64,000 nt of DNA, taken from contig NZ_PRLE01000001.1 in NCBI RefSeq assembly GCF_003287495.1, forward strand, positions 682,001 through 746,000, in the 5' to 3' direction. The position numbers and the translations under genes were made by a program. Below are positions 17,270 through 26,330 of the stretch, piece after piece. The notes beneath the pieces are model-generated. The model was not told the DNA's origin and made no database searches. It was given only the letters and a program-made list of their open reading frames with translations. The first letter of the stretch is position 1. Each line of letters opens with the position of its first letter. The stretch is from Faecalibacterium prausnitzii. Lineage in GTDB: Bacteria > Bacillota > Clostridia > Oscillospirales > Ruminococcaceae.

Positions 17270-17950
17270 TCACTTATTTACAAGTGAAAAATCAAAAGAG
17301 TTTTCCAACAACTTATCAAGTGCTGCCATCAGTTCCGCTCGAACAGCCTCTCTTTCACTTTCTCCGCCTGCATTTTCGATATAGATGGAATAGTTATCAA
17401 ATGTGATATAGGCGTAATAGATCACAGTCTTAATTCCTTCGCTGTTTGCATTTGTAACGAAGTAGCCAGCTTTAACTGGCGTATCTCCAACCATAGATAC
17501 ATTTTCCTTGCCAATTACGGTAGTATCCATAAGATTGTTCCCAGACAGCGAAACAACAAATTTCATATCGCTGTAATGACCATAAAAGCCAACAAATGCT
17601 ACATCGTCCAAGGTAAAGAGGGCATCTCCGGAAATCGGAAGATCACCGAAAATAGTCTGAACCTCATCTTTGGTCAATGCTCGTGCTTGCAAGTTCAAAC
17701 TCAGAGCAGAGGCTACCGTATCTGCTTTAGTGAAAGATATGGTAGTTCCATCACCTAATGTAGCTGTTTCTGTACTTTTGCCGAATAATCCCATACTAAA
17801 CACTCCCACCACGATTAGACAGAGACACGCAGCAATTGCCCCAAATTTCAGCCAAATGCTTTTTTGTTTCTTTGCCTGATAACTCGCCGTTTCTTCGATA
17901 TGACGGCTACCAATGCCACCAACGGCGTCAGAGATGTTCTTTCGTGTCAT
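17270..17950 (-). CDS. Putative membrane anti-sigma factor
   Basis: A 226-residue protein with a short basic cytoplasmic N-terminus, one transmembrane helix (about residues 34-53, FGAIAACLCLIVVGVFSMGL) and a large extracytoplasmic beta-rich domain. Its start overlaps the end of the upstream ECF sigma gene by 4 bp. That topology plus coupling is the usual arrangement of a sigma factor with its membrane-bound inhibitor. No zinc-containing anti-sigma motif is seen, so the assignment rests on context. Confidence 0.6.
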   Translation of the reverse strand: MTRKNISDAVGGIGSRHIEETASYQAKKQKSIWLKFGAIAACLCLIVVGVFSMGLFGKSTETATLGDGTTISFTKADTVASALSLNLQARALTKDEVQTIFGDLPISGDALFTLDDVAFVGFYGHYSDMKFVVSLSGNNLMDTTVIGKENVSMVGDTPVKAGYFVTNANSEGIKTVIYYAYITFDNYSIYIENAGGESEREAVRAELMAALDKLLENSFDFSLVNK

Positions 17951-18507
17951 AAATCATACCCCGCTTTCTGTAAATGATTTTTAAGTTTGCTTCTGATTCG
18001 GGAAAGGCGGACAGACACATTGTTATTTGTTGTACGAAGCCTCTTTGCAATTTCTGTAATGCTATCTGAGTACCAATACCTTGCTACAAACATAACCCTG
18101 CTTTCCTGATCCAAGCTGTCAAGGAAACGATCAATTTCCTGTGACAGCTCCTTTGCATCCACTTCCTGTTCAATAGTAGATGCAGAAGTTAGGCACTCTT
18201 CCAACTCATCAAGTGCAACATCATAGTAACTGTTTCGCTTTAGTGCAGTATTTGCGTGGTATTTTGCGGTAGCGATATTGCGGGTAATACGAAAAATATA
18301 GGTTCTGAGTGGGTCAGGTCTTTCTGGAGGAATTGCATTCCACGCAGCAAGGTATGTATCATTTACACATTCCTCTGCGTCGGGTTCGCATTTCAAAATG
18401 TTGTTTGCAATTCTTTTGCAAGTTGAACCGTATTTTGCAGCAAGTTCAGCTATTGCCTGCTCAGTACGAGCAAAGAACAGTTCAATGATCTTCACATCCT
18501 CTAACAA
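17947..18507 (-). CDS. ECF-type RNA polymerase sigma factor
   Basis: About 186 residues. Region 2 includes EECVNDTYLAAWNAIPPERP and the -10-binding PLRTYIFRITRNIATAKYH. Region 4 is DQESRVMFVARYWY with the recognition helix TTNNNVSVRLSRIRSKL. The frame extends to a GTG at 18516, but that codon overlaps the AGGAGG ribosome site. The TTG at 18507, eight bases past it, is the better start. The downstream partner is a likely membrane anti-sigma protein. It is divergent from the cargo module that begins at 18909 and may sense envelope stress linked to it. Confidence 0.88.
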   Translation of the reverse strand: MLEDVKIIELFFARTEQAIAELAAKYGSTCKRIANNILKCEPDAEECVNDTYLAAWNAIPPERPDPLRTYIFRITRNIATAKYHANTALKRNSYYDVALDELEECLTSASTIEQEVDAKELSQEIDRFLDSLDQESRVMFVARYWYSDSITEIAKRLRTTNNNVSVRLSRIRSKLKNHLQKAGYDL

Positions 18508-18849
18508 GGTATCCACCTCCTCACCTATGTACTATGGATCTGGCGGACAATCTTACAGAAGCGAGGGAAAATTTCACACCTTTATTATAGTACATTGCAA
18601 TTCTATTTTCTATCGCCTCAGCAAAATCGTTTGGCACCAGTCGAGGTCGCTCGGCAGTCTGAAAATATGGTCCTTCGGTTTTGGTAGAGTTGCTCGCAGC
18701 AGAGGAGGCGTAACAAAAAATTAAAGGTAGCTGCCCGGACAGAATGGGTTGGGTGGAAAAATAAATAATATCCGAAACAGGATGACGGAAATTGTTAGCG
18801 CCGAGTTAATTCGTACACAGTTAGTGTTTAAGTGTTTACAAACAGCCCA

Positions 18850-18878
18850 TTGATATTGTTCGTTTGTGCGTATATAAT
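18850..18878 (+). promoter_or_regulatory. Sigma-A promoter for the regulator operon
   Basis: TTGATA at 18850-18855 and TATAAT at 18873-18878 with exactly 17 bp between, 30 bp before the ATG at 18909. The rest of the 392-bp gap (18508-18908) shows nothing else recognisable. Confidence 0.8.
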
Positions 18879-18908
18879 ATATATAACTATTTGATGCGGA
18901 GGTAAACT

Positions 18909-19121
18909 ATGTTTGAATACATGACAGTACAGGATGCGGCTAAACTTTGGGGAATATCGGTGCGTCGTGTTCAAAAGCTGTGTGAGGAGAATCGCATTGA
19001 TGGAATTGTTCGGCTACCTCGTGCATGGCTAATTCCCCAAGATGCCCAAAAGCCGGCTGATGGAAGATATAAACAAAATAAAAATGAATTTATAGCTGAC
19101 AACAAGGAGAACACACGATGA
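18909..19121 (+). CDS. Small helix-turn-helix (excisionase-like) protein
   Basis: A 70-residue protein starting after GGAGG. MTVQDAAKLWGISVRRVQKLCEENRI is a MerR/excisionase-type helix-turn-helix, and RLPRAWLIPQDAQKP is the following wing. It overlaps the response regulator start by 4 bp (ATGA). Similar small DNA-binding proteins lead VanR-like operons on clostridial elements. Its target is unknown. Confidence 0.75.
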   Translation: MFEYMTVQDAAKLWGISVRRVQKLCEENRIDGIVRLPRAWLIPQDAQKPADGRYKQNKNEFIADNKENTR

Positions 19122-19786
19122 GTAAATTGTTATTAGTGGAGGATGACCAAAGTATCGTATCCTCATTATCAGACTATTTAGGAAATGAAGGGTTCAAAAT
19201 CGAAAATGCTCCCGGTCAAAAAGAAGCAATAGAAAAATTGGATAGCGACCAATACGATATAGCCTTGGTGGACATTCAATTATCAAACGGAAATGGTTTT
19301 TCTGTTTGTTCTGCAATTAAAGAAAGAGGAACTATGCCAGTTATTTTCTTAACGGCTTCTGATGATGAATATAGTGTTGTGGCTGGGTTAGATATGGGGG
19401 CTGACGATTATATCAGCAAACCGTTCAGACCAAGAGAACTGCTTTCAAGGATCAACAGCGTATTAAGGAGAACTAAGAACACACAAAACATTATCAGTTA
19501 CCTCGACTTAGTTGTGGACACAAATCAAGCAACCGTATCAAAGAATGGGAAAGAGATTTTGTTGTCTGCTATGGAATATAAGTTGCTGTTAGTCTTTTTG
19601 CGTAACAAAGGTATTGTCCTTTCTCGCAGAAGATTGTTGGAGCTTTTATGGGACACTACCGGGGAGTTTATCAATGATAATACATTGACTGTCTATATGA
19701 AAAGGCTACGTGACAAAATTGAAACCAATCCGCAGGAGCCGGAAATCATAATTACCGTTCGTGGGCTTGGCTATAAGGTGGGTTGA
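19118..19786 (+). CDS. OmpR/VanR-like response regulator
   Basis: A 222-residue two-component regulator. The receiver domain has the acidic pair ED at residues 8-9, phospho-acceptor Asp52 (ALVDIQLSNG), a Thr in FLTASDD and Lys in ISKPFRP. The C-terminal half is an OmpR winged helix (RRRLLELLWD, TVYMKRLRDKI, GLGYKVG). The kinase follows one base after the stop. The context with an ABC ATPase and a large FtsX-type permease indicates control of an antimicrobial-peptide resistance transporter, as in BceRSAB-like modules. Confidence 0.92.
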   Translation: MSKLLLVEDDQSIVSSLSDYLGNEGFKIENAPGQKEAIEKLDSDQYDIALVDIQLSNGNGFSVCSAIKERGTMPVIFLTASDDEYSVVAGLDMGADDYISKPFRPRELLSRINSVLRRTKNTQNIISYLDLVVDTNQATVSKNGKEILLSAMEYKLLLVFLRNKGIVLSRRRLLELLWDTTGEFINDNTLTVYMKRLRDKIETNPQEPEIIITVRGLGYKVG

Positions 19787-19787
19787 T

Positions 19788-20795
19788 ATGGACTTTATCA
19801 GAAATAAAGAAGTTAAAAGGCAAATTGTTGTCAGCAGTATTCTTATTCTATTTTGGGGCGGCATTGGCATTATCGTTGATAGCAAAGCTGTGTGGATTGT
19901 TCTGTCGGCTATCATTTCATCCAGTGCAGTTTCCCTCTTTTTCACATATCAGAGATACAAGAAAATTGCTGATTTTAGTTTGCATATTGATAGGCTGTTA
20001 CATGGAGATGAAAAAATTTCTTTTGGGCAGTTTCAAGAAGGTGAGTTATCTGTTTTACATGATGAAATATCCAAGATGACAAGACGGCTTATTGAACAGG
20101 CAGAAGCTCTGAAAATGGAGAAAGGTAATTTGGCAAATGCTTTAGCCGATATTTCACATCAATTAAAAACACCTTTGACATCGCTGAATATCTTAAATGC
20201 TTCTCTGTGTAATGAGGAACTGACTGACGAAGAAAGGTATGAGCTGATCCGCGAACAGACTATGCTCTTATCAAGAATGGAGTGGCTGATAGCCACACTT
20301 CTGAAAATATCCAAGCTGGATGCAGGAACGATTACTCTAAAGCCACAGGCGGTATACTTAAAAGATGTGGTAGAAAAAGCAATTCGTCCTCTGGAGATTG
20401 CGGCAGAATTAAAAATGCAGACAATCACGCAAGTGATTCCGGCAGAATTAAAACTATCTCTTGATACTGATTGGACTGCTGAAGCCTTGGGGAATGTAAT
20501 CAAAAACTGTATCGAACATTCACCAGAGGGCAGCACTATCGAAATCAAGGCAATAGAAAGACCTCTTTTGACACAGATCATTATAGAGGATAGCGGAACA
20601 GGTTTTCAGGAAAAAGACATCCCCCATTTATTTGACCGATTTTATCAAGGAAGTGGCTCTACAATCGGTAATGCCGGTTTGGGGTTGGCTCTGGCAAAGA
20701 CGATTATTGTCAATCAGGGTGGTGTCATCCAAGCGAAAAATCGGGAGTCAGGCGGTGCAAAATTTGAAATCTGCTTTTATCGGGGGACTGCTTAA
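19788..20795 (+). CDS. Sensor histidine kinase
   Basis: A 335-residue kinase. Two transmembrane helices lie at about residues 12-30 and 34-53, with almost no extracellular loop. This is the intramembrane-sensing layout of kinases that take their signal from a partner ABC transporter. The phospho-acceptor is His124 in ALADISHQLKTPL. The ATP-binding boxes are NVIKNCIEHSPEG, DSGTGFQ and GLGLALAK. The start is ATG 19788, just after the regulator stop. Confidence 0.9.
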   Translation: MDFIRNKEVKRQIVVSSILILFWGGIGIIVDSKAVWIVLSAIISSSAVSLFFTYQRYKKIADFSLHIDRLLHGDEKISFGQFQEGELSVLHDEISKMTRRLIEQAEALKMEKGNLANALADISHQLKTPLTSLNILNASLCNEELTDEERYELIREQTMLLSRMEWLIATLLKISKLDAGTITLKPQAVYLKDVVEKAIRPLEIAAELKMQTITQVIPAELKLSLDTDWTAEALGNVIKNCIEHSPEGSTIEIKAIERPLLTQIIIEDSGTGFQEKDIPHLFDRFYQGSGSTIGNAGLGLALAKTIIVNQGGVIQAKNRESGGAKFEICFYRGTA

Positions 20796-20822
20796 TGCAG
20801 CCCCTTTTTAAGTGACATTTTT

Positions 20823-20865
20823 GTAATGAAAAAGTAATGAAGCAGTCACTTGGCTTTGCTATACT
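20823..20865 (+). promoter_or_regulatory. Promoter with response-regulator direct repeats
   Basis: GTAATGAA occurs at 20823-20830 and again at 20834-20841, an 11-bp period typical of OmpR-family binding. A TATACT -10 follows at 20860-20865, so the repeats cover the -35 position. The neighbouring response regulator is the obvious candidate activator. Confidence 0.6.
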
Positions 20866-20895
20866 GAATTGCAAAAATATATGGAGGAACTTTTT

Positions 20896-21576
20896 ATGGA
20901 GATATTAAGAGTAGAGAATATCTGCAAAACCTATGAAATGGACAATGCTCCTGTCCATGCTTTGTCAGATGTTTCTTTTTCCGTCGATAAAGGAGAGTTT
21001 GTTGCAATCATTGGAGCATCTGGGTCTGGCAAGTCTACCCTGTTGCACATTTTAGGTGGTGTTGACAGACCGACTTCGGGAAAAGTATTTGTGGATGGAC
21101 AGGATGTTTATGAGCAAAATGAAGATGAATTGGCTGTATTCAGAAGAAGGCAGGTTGGGCTTGTCTATCAGTTTTATAATCTGATCCCGGTTTTGACTGT
21201 CGAGGAAAATATCACGCTGCCGATTCGATTGGATGGGCGTAAAATCAATCAGGAGCGTTTGAAAGAACTGCTATCCACACTCAAACTGGTAAAGCGTAGA
21301 AAGCACCTGCCAAGTCAGTTATCCGGCGGTCAACAACAAAGAGTGGCAATCGGACGAGCGTTGATTAACGCACCTGCGATTATCCTTGCGGATGAGCCGA
21401 CGGGAAATCTGGACACGGAGAACACAAGGGATATTATGAAACTTCTGCGTGAATCCAATGAAGTCTATCGCCAGACAATGATCCTGATTACCCATGACCG
21501 TGAAATCGCAATGCAGGCAGACCGTATTCTGGAAATTCAGGATGGCAGACTTGTGAGGGATGAGGTGATACGCTGA
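20896..21576 (+). CDS. ABC transporter ATP-binding protein (MacB/BceA type)
   Basis: A 226-residue ATPase. Walker A is GASGSGKST (residues 40-48), the signature is LSGGQQQRVAIGRAL, Walker B is IILADEPTGNLD, and the switch His is in ILITHD. ATG 20896 follows TGGAGG. The stop overlaps the start of the permease gene. With that permease it should form a peptide-sensing or detoxifying transporter of the BceAB class. Confidence 0.93.
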   Translation: MEILRVENICKTYEMDNAPVHALSDVSFSVDKGEFVAIIGASGSGKSTLLHILGGVDRPTSGKVFVDGQDVYEQNEDELAVFRRRQVGLVYQFYNLIPVLTVEENITLPIRLDGRKINQERLKELLSTLKLVKRRKHLPSQLSGGQQQRVAIGRALINAPAIILADEPTGNLDTENTRDIMKLLRESNEVYRQTMILITHDREIAMQADRILEIQDGRLVRDEVIR

Positions 21577-24080
21577 TGAATATGATTTTCATGCTTACAC
21601 TCAGGAATCTGTTGTCGAATAAAAAGCGTACCCTACTCACACTTTTAACCATTCTTTTGTCAATCAGTATGATAACCGCTATTCTCTGTGGGGGATGGTC
21701 GTTGGTTGATTTTTTGAAAGAGAAAGAAAAAGTGTATGGTGGCGATTATGACTACTACATGGAGGATTTGACTTGGGAGCAGGTTCAAGAGCTATATAGT
21801 CAAAACAATGTAGGCGAAGTTTCGCTTCTCCGCTTTGCCGGAAACAGTTTTTACGGGGAGAAATCCAACAGTACAATGCTCTCCGTTGGCGAGATTGACG
21901 AGAACTTTACCCAAAGATTTTCGTTAAATCAGTATTTGCTTGCAGGGCGTTTCCCGCAAGATGAAAATGAGATTGTTATTTCAGAATCTTTTTTGAAGAA
22001 AAACAACATGAATACAGAGATTGGAGATACGATTTCTTTAACTCTTGGTTCAAGAATTTGGGATGAATATAATGCCCAGCTTTCCGGGCTGACAAATTAT
22101 AGGGGTGAAGAAGAAAGCTTCGTTCCAACAAAAGAGAAAGCGTATGTAGTTGTTGGTATTCTGTCAGATGTGAATGACTCAAAAATCGCAGCAAACTATA
22201 ATGCCTTTGCAGGTGTTGACAAAACGGCATCCGATTTTGCTGCGTATGTCAAGGCAAAGAATTTATCCAATTCGATCTATACAGAAGCCGAAGAAGTGGC
22301 TGCGGCAGTAGACAGTCATGTAGCAAAGTTTCATTCGGAATTGTTAGTCTATCATGGAATTACCGGGGGTAAAGGAGCTGCAAAACTGATTGCTTTGGTG
22401 GTCATGGTCGTTTGTCTTTTGATGGCTGCATCTGCTTCAATGATCAGCAACGCCCTCTCCATTTCCTTACAGGAACGAATTAAGCAGATGGGAATGCTAT
22501 CCAGTATTGGAGCCACAAAAGGGCAAAAACGCCTTAGCGTATATTTAGAAGCCTTCCTTTTGGGAGTGGTGAGCATACCCTTTGGATTGGTTGTTGGTAT
22601 CCTGCTATCTGCTCTGTTATTAAGTGTGGTCAGGGCAGCTTTTGGAGAAACATTCACTTTTGGCATCGTAGAACTGTCCTTGAAGGTAAACGGATTGATC
22701 CTGCTCGTCAGCGGATTATCCGGCATTGCTTCTTTGTACTTCGGAAGTAGAAAGCCTGTGAAGCAAGCAGCTAAAATTACAGTTATTGAAGCGATCCGCC
22801 AGTCTAACAATGCGGTATCAAGAAAGAAATTCCGTGACGGAAAAATCGTTTCTTTGGTTTTTGGCATTTATGGTTCGTTAGCAGCAAAAAATATTAAGCG
22901 TAATCCAAAACGCTTCCGAGCGATTACCGGCTCTATTTTCTTGTCGGTGGTAATTGCCCTTTCCTTATATAGTTTCTCTGATTTTATGCTTTATCAGACA
23001 TCCTTGGATATGAAGGAGGACGGTTCCTGTTATACTGATGTGATTTCGATGATTCAATACAAAGATATTCCTGTCGCAATCGGGGCATTATCGGATGAAA
23101 ATATCACTGCGGATGTTTCCTATTCTTTTCAGCGATATATGACCGCTGAATTTTCGCAGGAACAAATCAATCCTGATATGCAAGGATATTTTATCAATGG
23201 TACGAAAGCAGAGGTATATGTCGTAGGATTGGACGAAGAACATTTTGTCTCTTTTTGCGATGAAAATGGATTCAGTCTGGATGTGACAAATTTCAATCAT
23301 GGAATTTTGCTCAATCAGACTATGGGATACTATAATTCGGCACAAAATCGGGTAATTGCAGGCTCACCGTTTCTTATTGAACCGGGAACAGAAATCATTC
23401 CGCTGGGGGCATCCGAGGATGCCTTGCCGATTATCGTGGAAAAAATCGTTTCAGAAGAAAATGCAAATATCCAATCCATGTTTGTGAGAGATCGAGCTGT
23501 CCTCATCGTGCCTTTAAGTTATTTTAACTGGCTGATAGATGATAACGCCTATGTGGAAATGAGAATACAGACAGCACAGCATAAAGAAGCAATGGAATGT
23601 CTGGCTGACAGAGGATTTCCGCAAACTGTGGACATTGCAGCCGCAACGAATAATTCCAGACAGGTATATACGATTGCAAAACTGGTAATCTGCCTGTTCT
23701 CGATCCTGATGACGGTTATTATCAGCTTGAATGTTTGTAACACTATCTCGAATACGATTCATTTGAGAAGAAGCGAATTTGCTGTTCTGCGTTCTGTTGG
23801 TATGACTGCCAAAGGATTAAAATGTACGCTATTGCTCGAAGCTGTTTTGTACGGCGTAAAAGCATTGGTTCTTGCGTTGCCTGTGAGCTTTTTGATTCAT
23901 TGTGCTATCTACTACTTCATATCGTCGGGTATGACACCATTTGCTTTTTATATGAACGGCGGTATTTATGCTCTTGCAGTTATGGCTGTCGGCGCTATGG
24001 TATGTATCGCTATGCTGTTTGCTGTTAGAAGCGTATCAAAGGTGGAAATTGTAGAGGAACTGAAATTGAGCAATATGTAA
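21576..24080 (+). CDS. FtsX-type ABC permease (BceB/MacB-like)
   Basis: A large membrane protein of 834 residues with two FtsX modules. There is an N-terminal helix (LLTILLSISMITAILCGG), a long outer domain to about residue 265, and three helices at about 268-400. A second outer domain follows, then three C-terminal helices ending near EIVEELKLSNM. It pairs with the upstream ATPase, and the two-component system is the likely regulator. The substrate is unknown; peptides acting on the cell wall are the usual ones for the class. Codon use is visibly more AT-rich than in the rest of the window. Confidence 0.88.
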   Translation: MNMIFMLTLRNLLSNKKRTLLTLLTILLSISMITAILCGGWSLVDFLKEKEKVYGGDYDYYMEDLTWEQVQELYSQNNVGEVSLLRFAGNSFYGEKSNSTMLSVGEIDENFTQRFSLNQYLLAGRFPQDENEIVISESFLKKNNMNTEIGDTISLTLGSRIWDEYNAQLSGLTNYRGEEESFVPTKEKAYVVVGILSDVNDSKIAANYNAFAGVDKTASDFAAYVKAKNLSNSIYTEAEEVAAAVDSHVAKFHSELLVYHGITGGKGAAKLIALVVMVVCLLMAASASMISNALSISLQERIKQMGMLSSIGATKGQKRLSVYLEAFLLGVVSIPFGLVVGILLSALLLSVVRAAFGETFTFGIVELSLKVNGLILLVSGLSGIASLYFGSRKPVKQAAKITVIEAIRQSNNAVSRKKFRDGKIVSLVFGIYGSLAAKNIKRNPKRFRAITGSIFLSVVIALSLYSFSDFMLYQTSLDMKEDGSCYTDVISMIQYKDIPVAIGALSDENITADVSYSFQRYMTAEFSQEQINPDMQGYFINGTKAEVYVVGLDEEHFVSFCDENGFSLDVTNFNHGILLNQTMGYYNSAQNRVIAGSPFLIEPGTEIIPLGASEDALPIIVEKIVSEENANIQSMFVRDRAVLIVPLSYFNWLIDDNAYVEMRIQTAQHKEAMECLADRGFPQTVDIAAATNNSRQVYTIAKLVICLFSILMTVIISLNVCNTISNTIHLRRSEFAVLRSVGMTAKGLKCTLLLEAVLYGVKALVLALPVSFLIHCAIYYFISSGMTPFAFYMNGGIYALAVMAVGAMVCIAMLFAVRSVSKVEIVEELKLSNM

Positions 24081-24122
24081 TCATTCAATCTAACAAAGCA
24101 ACTGAAACAGAGGTAATAGAAA

Positions 24123-24485
24123 TTGCGTAAAAAGAAACTGGTAAAGAGAGTTGCAGGCATTGCTTTGACTGTTGGTGCAGTTATACTTGCCATTGTATGT
24201 GTTGGTAAAGTAAATCGCATTCAGAACGAAAAAGATATTATTGGCACATGGAAGGATGCAAATGCTGAGGAGATATTTACCTTTCAAGAAAACGGGGAAC
24301 TTGCTGTGAGTAAAGATATGCCCGATTCGGGTCTATCCTGCGGTGACGCATATTATAGTTTTTCTTACTCGGATATAATCTGTGTTACACAGGGAAATAG
24401 TAGTGTAGAATTTGAGATAGAAGTAGATCAAAACGAATTGAAAATCTTCTTCATGGGACAAGAATATCTGGAATTGGAAAAGTAA
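24123..24485 (+). CDS. Membrane-anchored small protein of unknown function
   Basis: A 120-residue protein starting at TTG 24123 after GAGGTAA. It has a basic N-terminus, one transmembrane helix (about residues 9-27) and an outer domain with IIGTWKDANAEEIFTFQENGEL, resembling the small lipocalin-like DUF5640-type domain. It is last in the cargo operon, about 40 bp after the permease, and could assist the transporter. The assignment is by pattern only. Confidence 0.6.
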   Translation: MRKKKLVKRVAGIALTVGAVILAIVCVGKVNRIQNEKDIIGTWKDANAEEIFTFQENGELAVSKDMPDSGLSCGDAYYSFSYSDIICVTQGNSSVEFEIEVDQNELKIFFMGQEYLELEK

Positions 24486-24588
24486 TGATTACAAATAAAA
24501 GAAAACCATTGAGCCGATAATTCGCATCCTTTGCGGACTAACGGCTCTGCATATATTTTGAACGCTATTTTCAGAAACATTGTGTTTT

Positions 24589-24619
24589 GCAGAAAAGCCC
24601 CTTGACAAATTCCATCTCA
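24589..24619 (-). repeat. Inner element right terminal inverted repeat
   Basis: The reverse complement reads TGAGATGGAATTTGTCAAGG and continues to TTTTCTGC, matching the left end at 6122-6150 with a few mismatches. A GAGCCG/CGGCTC hairpin lies a little inside, after the cargo operon. Confidence 0.65.
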
Positions 24620-26165
24620 GAAGGCTATTCTTCTGGAATACGCTAAGAAGAATCACTTTCCGAACCCGGTGTTCTTTGTGGACGATGGATATTCCGGCAC
24701 GAACTACGACCGCCCCGGCTTTCAGAGTATGCTGACCGAGATCGAAGTAGGGCATATAGGAATCGTTATCACGAAGGATTTGTCCCGACTGGGACGCAAT
24801 TCTGCCTTGACAGGTCTGTACACAAACTTCACTTTTCCCCAGTATGGCGTTCGCTACATTGCCATTAACGACAACTACGACACCATTGACCCAAACAGCG
24901 TAAACAACGATTTTGCGGGCATTAAGAACTGGTTCAACGAGTTTTACGCCCGTGATACCAGCCGCAAGATTCGGGCTGTTCAGAAGGCCAAGGGAGAGCG
25001 TGGAGTACCGCTGACGGTCAATGTGCCGTACGGCTATGTGAAAGACCCGGAGAACCCGAAACATTGGCTTGTTGATCCAGAAGCGGCTGCAATCGTGAAG
25101 CGCATCTTCTCCATGTGCATGGAAGGCCGTGGCCCGACCCAAATTGCAAACCAACTGTGGGTGGACAAAGTTCTGACTCCCACCGCCTATAAGTTGAGCC
25201 ATGGCCTGAGTACGAACTCACCCGCCCCGGAAGACCCTTATCGCTGGGATAAAAGAGCAGTAAGTTCGATTCTGGAACGCCTGGAGTACACTGGCTGCAC
25301 AGTCAACTTTAAGACCTATACTAACTCTATCTGGGATAAAAAGAGACATCTGAATCCCGTGGAAAATCAGGCTATCTTCCCGGATACACATGAGCGCATT
25401 ATTGACGATGATGTGTTTGAAAAGGTTCAGGAGATTCGTAGCCAGCGTCACCGCATGACCCGGACAGGCAAGAGCAGCATTTTCTCCGGTATGGTCTACT
25501 GCGCTGACTGCGGTTCCAAGATGCAATATGGTTCGTCCAATCACAGGAACTTCAGTCAAGACTTCTTTGATTGCTCTCTGCACAAGAAGAACGGGAGCAA
25601 GTGCAAGGGACACTTCATCCGGGTAAAGGTTTTGGAGGGCCGTGTGCTAAGCCATGTTCAGCGGGTGACTGACTACATCCTCTGTCATGAGGACTACTTC
25701 CGCAAGGTCATGGAGGAGCAGCTTCGGGTGGAAAGCACCGAAAAGCTGACTGTCCTGAAGAAGCAGCTTGCCCGGAATGAGAAGCGGATCGCAGACCTCA
25801 AACGGCTGTTCATGAAGATTTACGAGGACAATGTTAACGGAAAGCTTAGCGATGACCGCTTCGACATGATGAGTCAGAGCTACGATGCCGAACAGAAGCA
25901 GCTGGAAGAGGAAGTTCTCTCCATCCAGCAGGAAATTGAAGTACAGGAACAGCAGATCGAGAATATTGAAAAGTTCGTCCAGAAAGCGCACAAGTACGTT
26001 CATATTGAAGAACTCACCCCTTATGCTCTCCGTGAACTGGTGTCGGCCATCTATGTGGATGCCCCGGATAAGTCCAGCGGAAAGCGGGTGCAGCACATCC
26101 ATATCAAGTACGATGGGCTGGGGTACATCCCTCTGGATGAACTGGAAGCGAAAGAAAAGGCGTGA
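24620..26165 (+). pseudogene. Serine recombinase of the outer element, 3' fragment
   Basis: About 514 codons continuing the 6030-6121 fragment in the same frame. It lacks the catalytic serine. It holds the rest of the resolvase domain (FFVDDGYSGTNYDRPGF, then KDLSRLGRN), the Recombinase domain, a zinc ribbon (YCADCGSKMQYG ... FDCSLHKKNGSKCKG), a coiled coil and the C-terminal IPLDELEAKEKA. ATG 24669 could start a protein without the catalytic residue. Inactivation is therefore by insertion, not decay; the rest of the sequence looks intact. Confidence 0.9.
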
Positions 26166-26198
26166 CCGAAGTCACGCCAAATCTTCCCCATTTAGGGA

Positions 26199-26247
26199 AC
26201 TTTTGCAAATACTGTTTTATGGGAACTCTGCTACGGGGAACGCCCTG
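26199..26247 (-). repeat. Outer element right terminal inverted repeat
   Basis: Ends GGGAACGCCCTG at 26236-26247, the exact complement of the left end at 4444-4455, with ACTGTTTTA inside in mirrored position. Confidence 0.6.
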
Positions 26248-26330
26248 TTGTACATATCGCTATCGTCTGTGGCTTTAATCGCAAGTTTTACAGGCAGCGC
26301 AATTCTCAACGACCTGTTTGCGATATGCAA

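Larger units (their letters stand above)
6122..24619. mobile_element. Inner Tn4451-like mobilisable transposon, about 18.5 kb
   Basis: Inserted within the IENQ/K codons of the outer recombinase. Both ends carry imperfect inverted repeats of about 30 bp, and a CA dinucleotide is present at both junctions (6120-6121 and 24618-24619). It encodes TnpV, TnpW and TnpX, plus a MobA/MobL relaxase and replication-type primase and helicase genes. The right third is an AT-rich cargo with an ABC peptide-resistance module. Excision at CA would restore the outer recombinase frame exactly. Confidence 0.8.
4444..26247. mobile_element. Outer Tn4451-like element carrying the inner element
   Basis: The ends are defined by imperfect inverted repeats at 4444-4492 and 26199-26247, and by a serine recombinase at the right end, as in the Tn4451/TnpX class. 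Without the 18.5-kb inner element it would be about 3.3 kb: a structured non-coding left end, two small genes (5031 and 5482) and the recombinase (6030-6121 plus 24620-26165). The recombinase is split, so the outer element should be unable to move on its own. The limits come from reading repeats by eye and no target duplication was recognised. Confidence 0.6.

Noticed and set aside
24669-26165. Independent recombinase starting at ATG 24669
   Set aside because: It lacks the catalytic serine, and its frame continues exactly from the 6030-6121 fragment, so it is the 3' part of a split gene.
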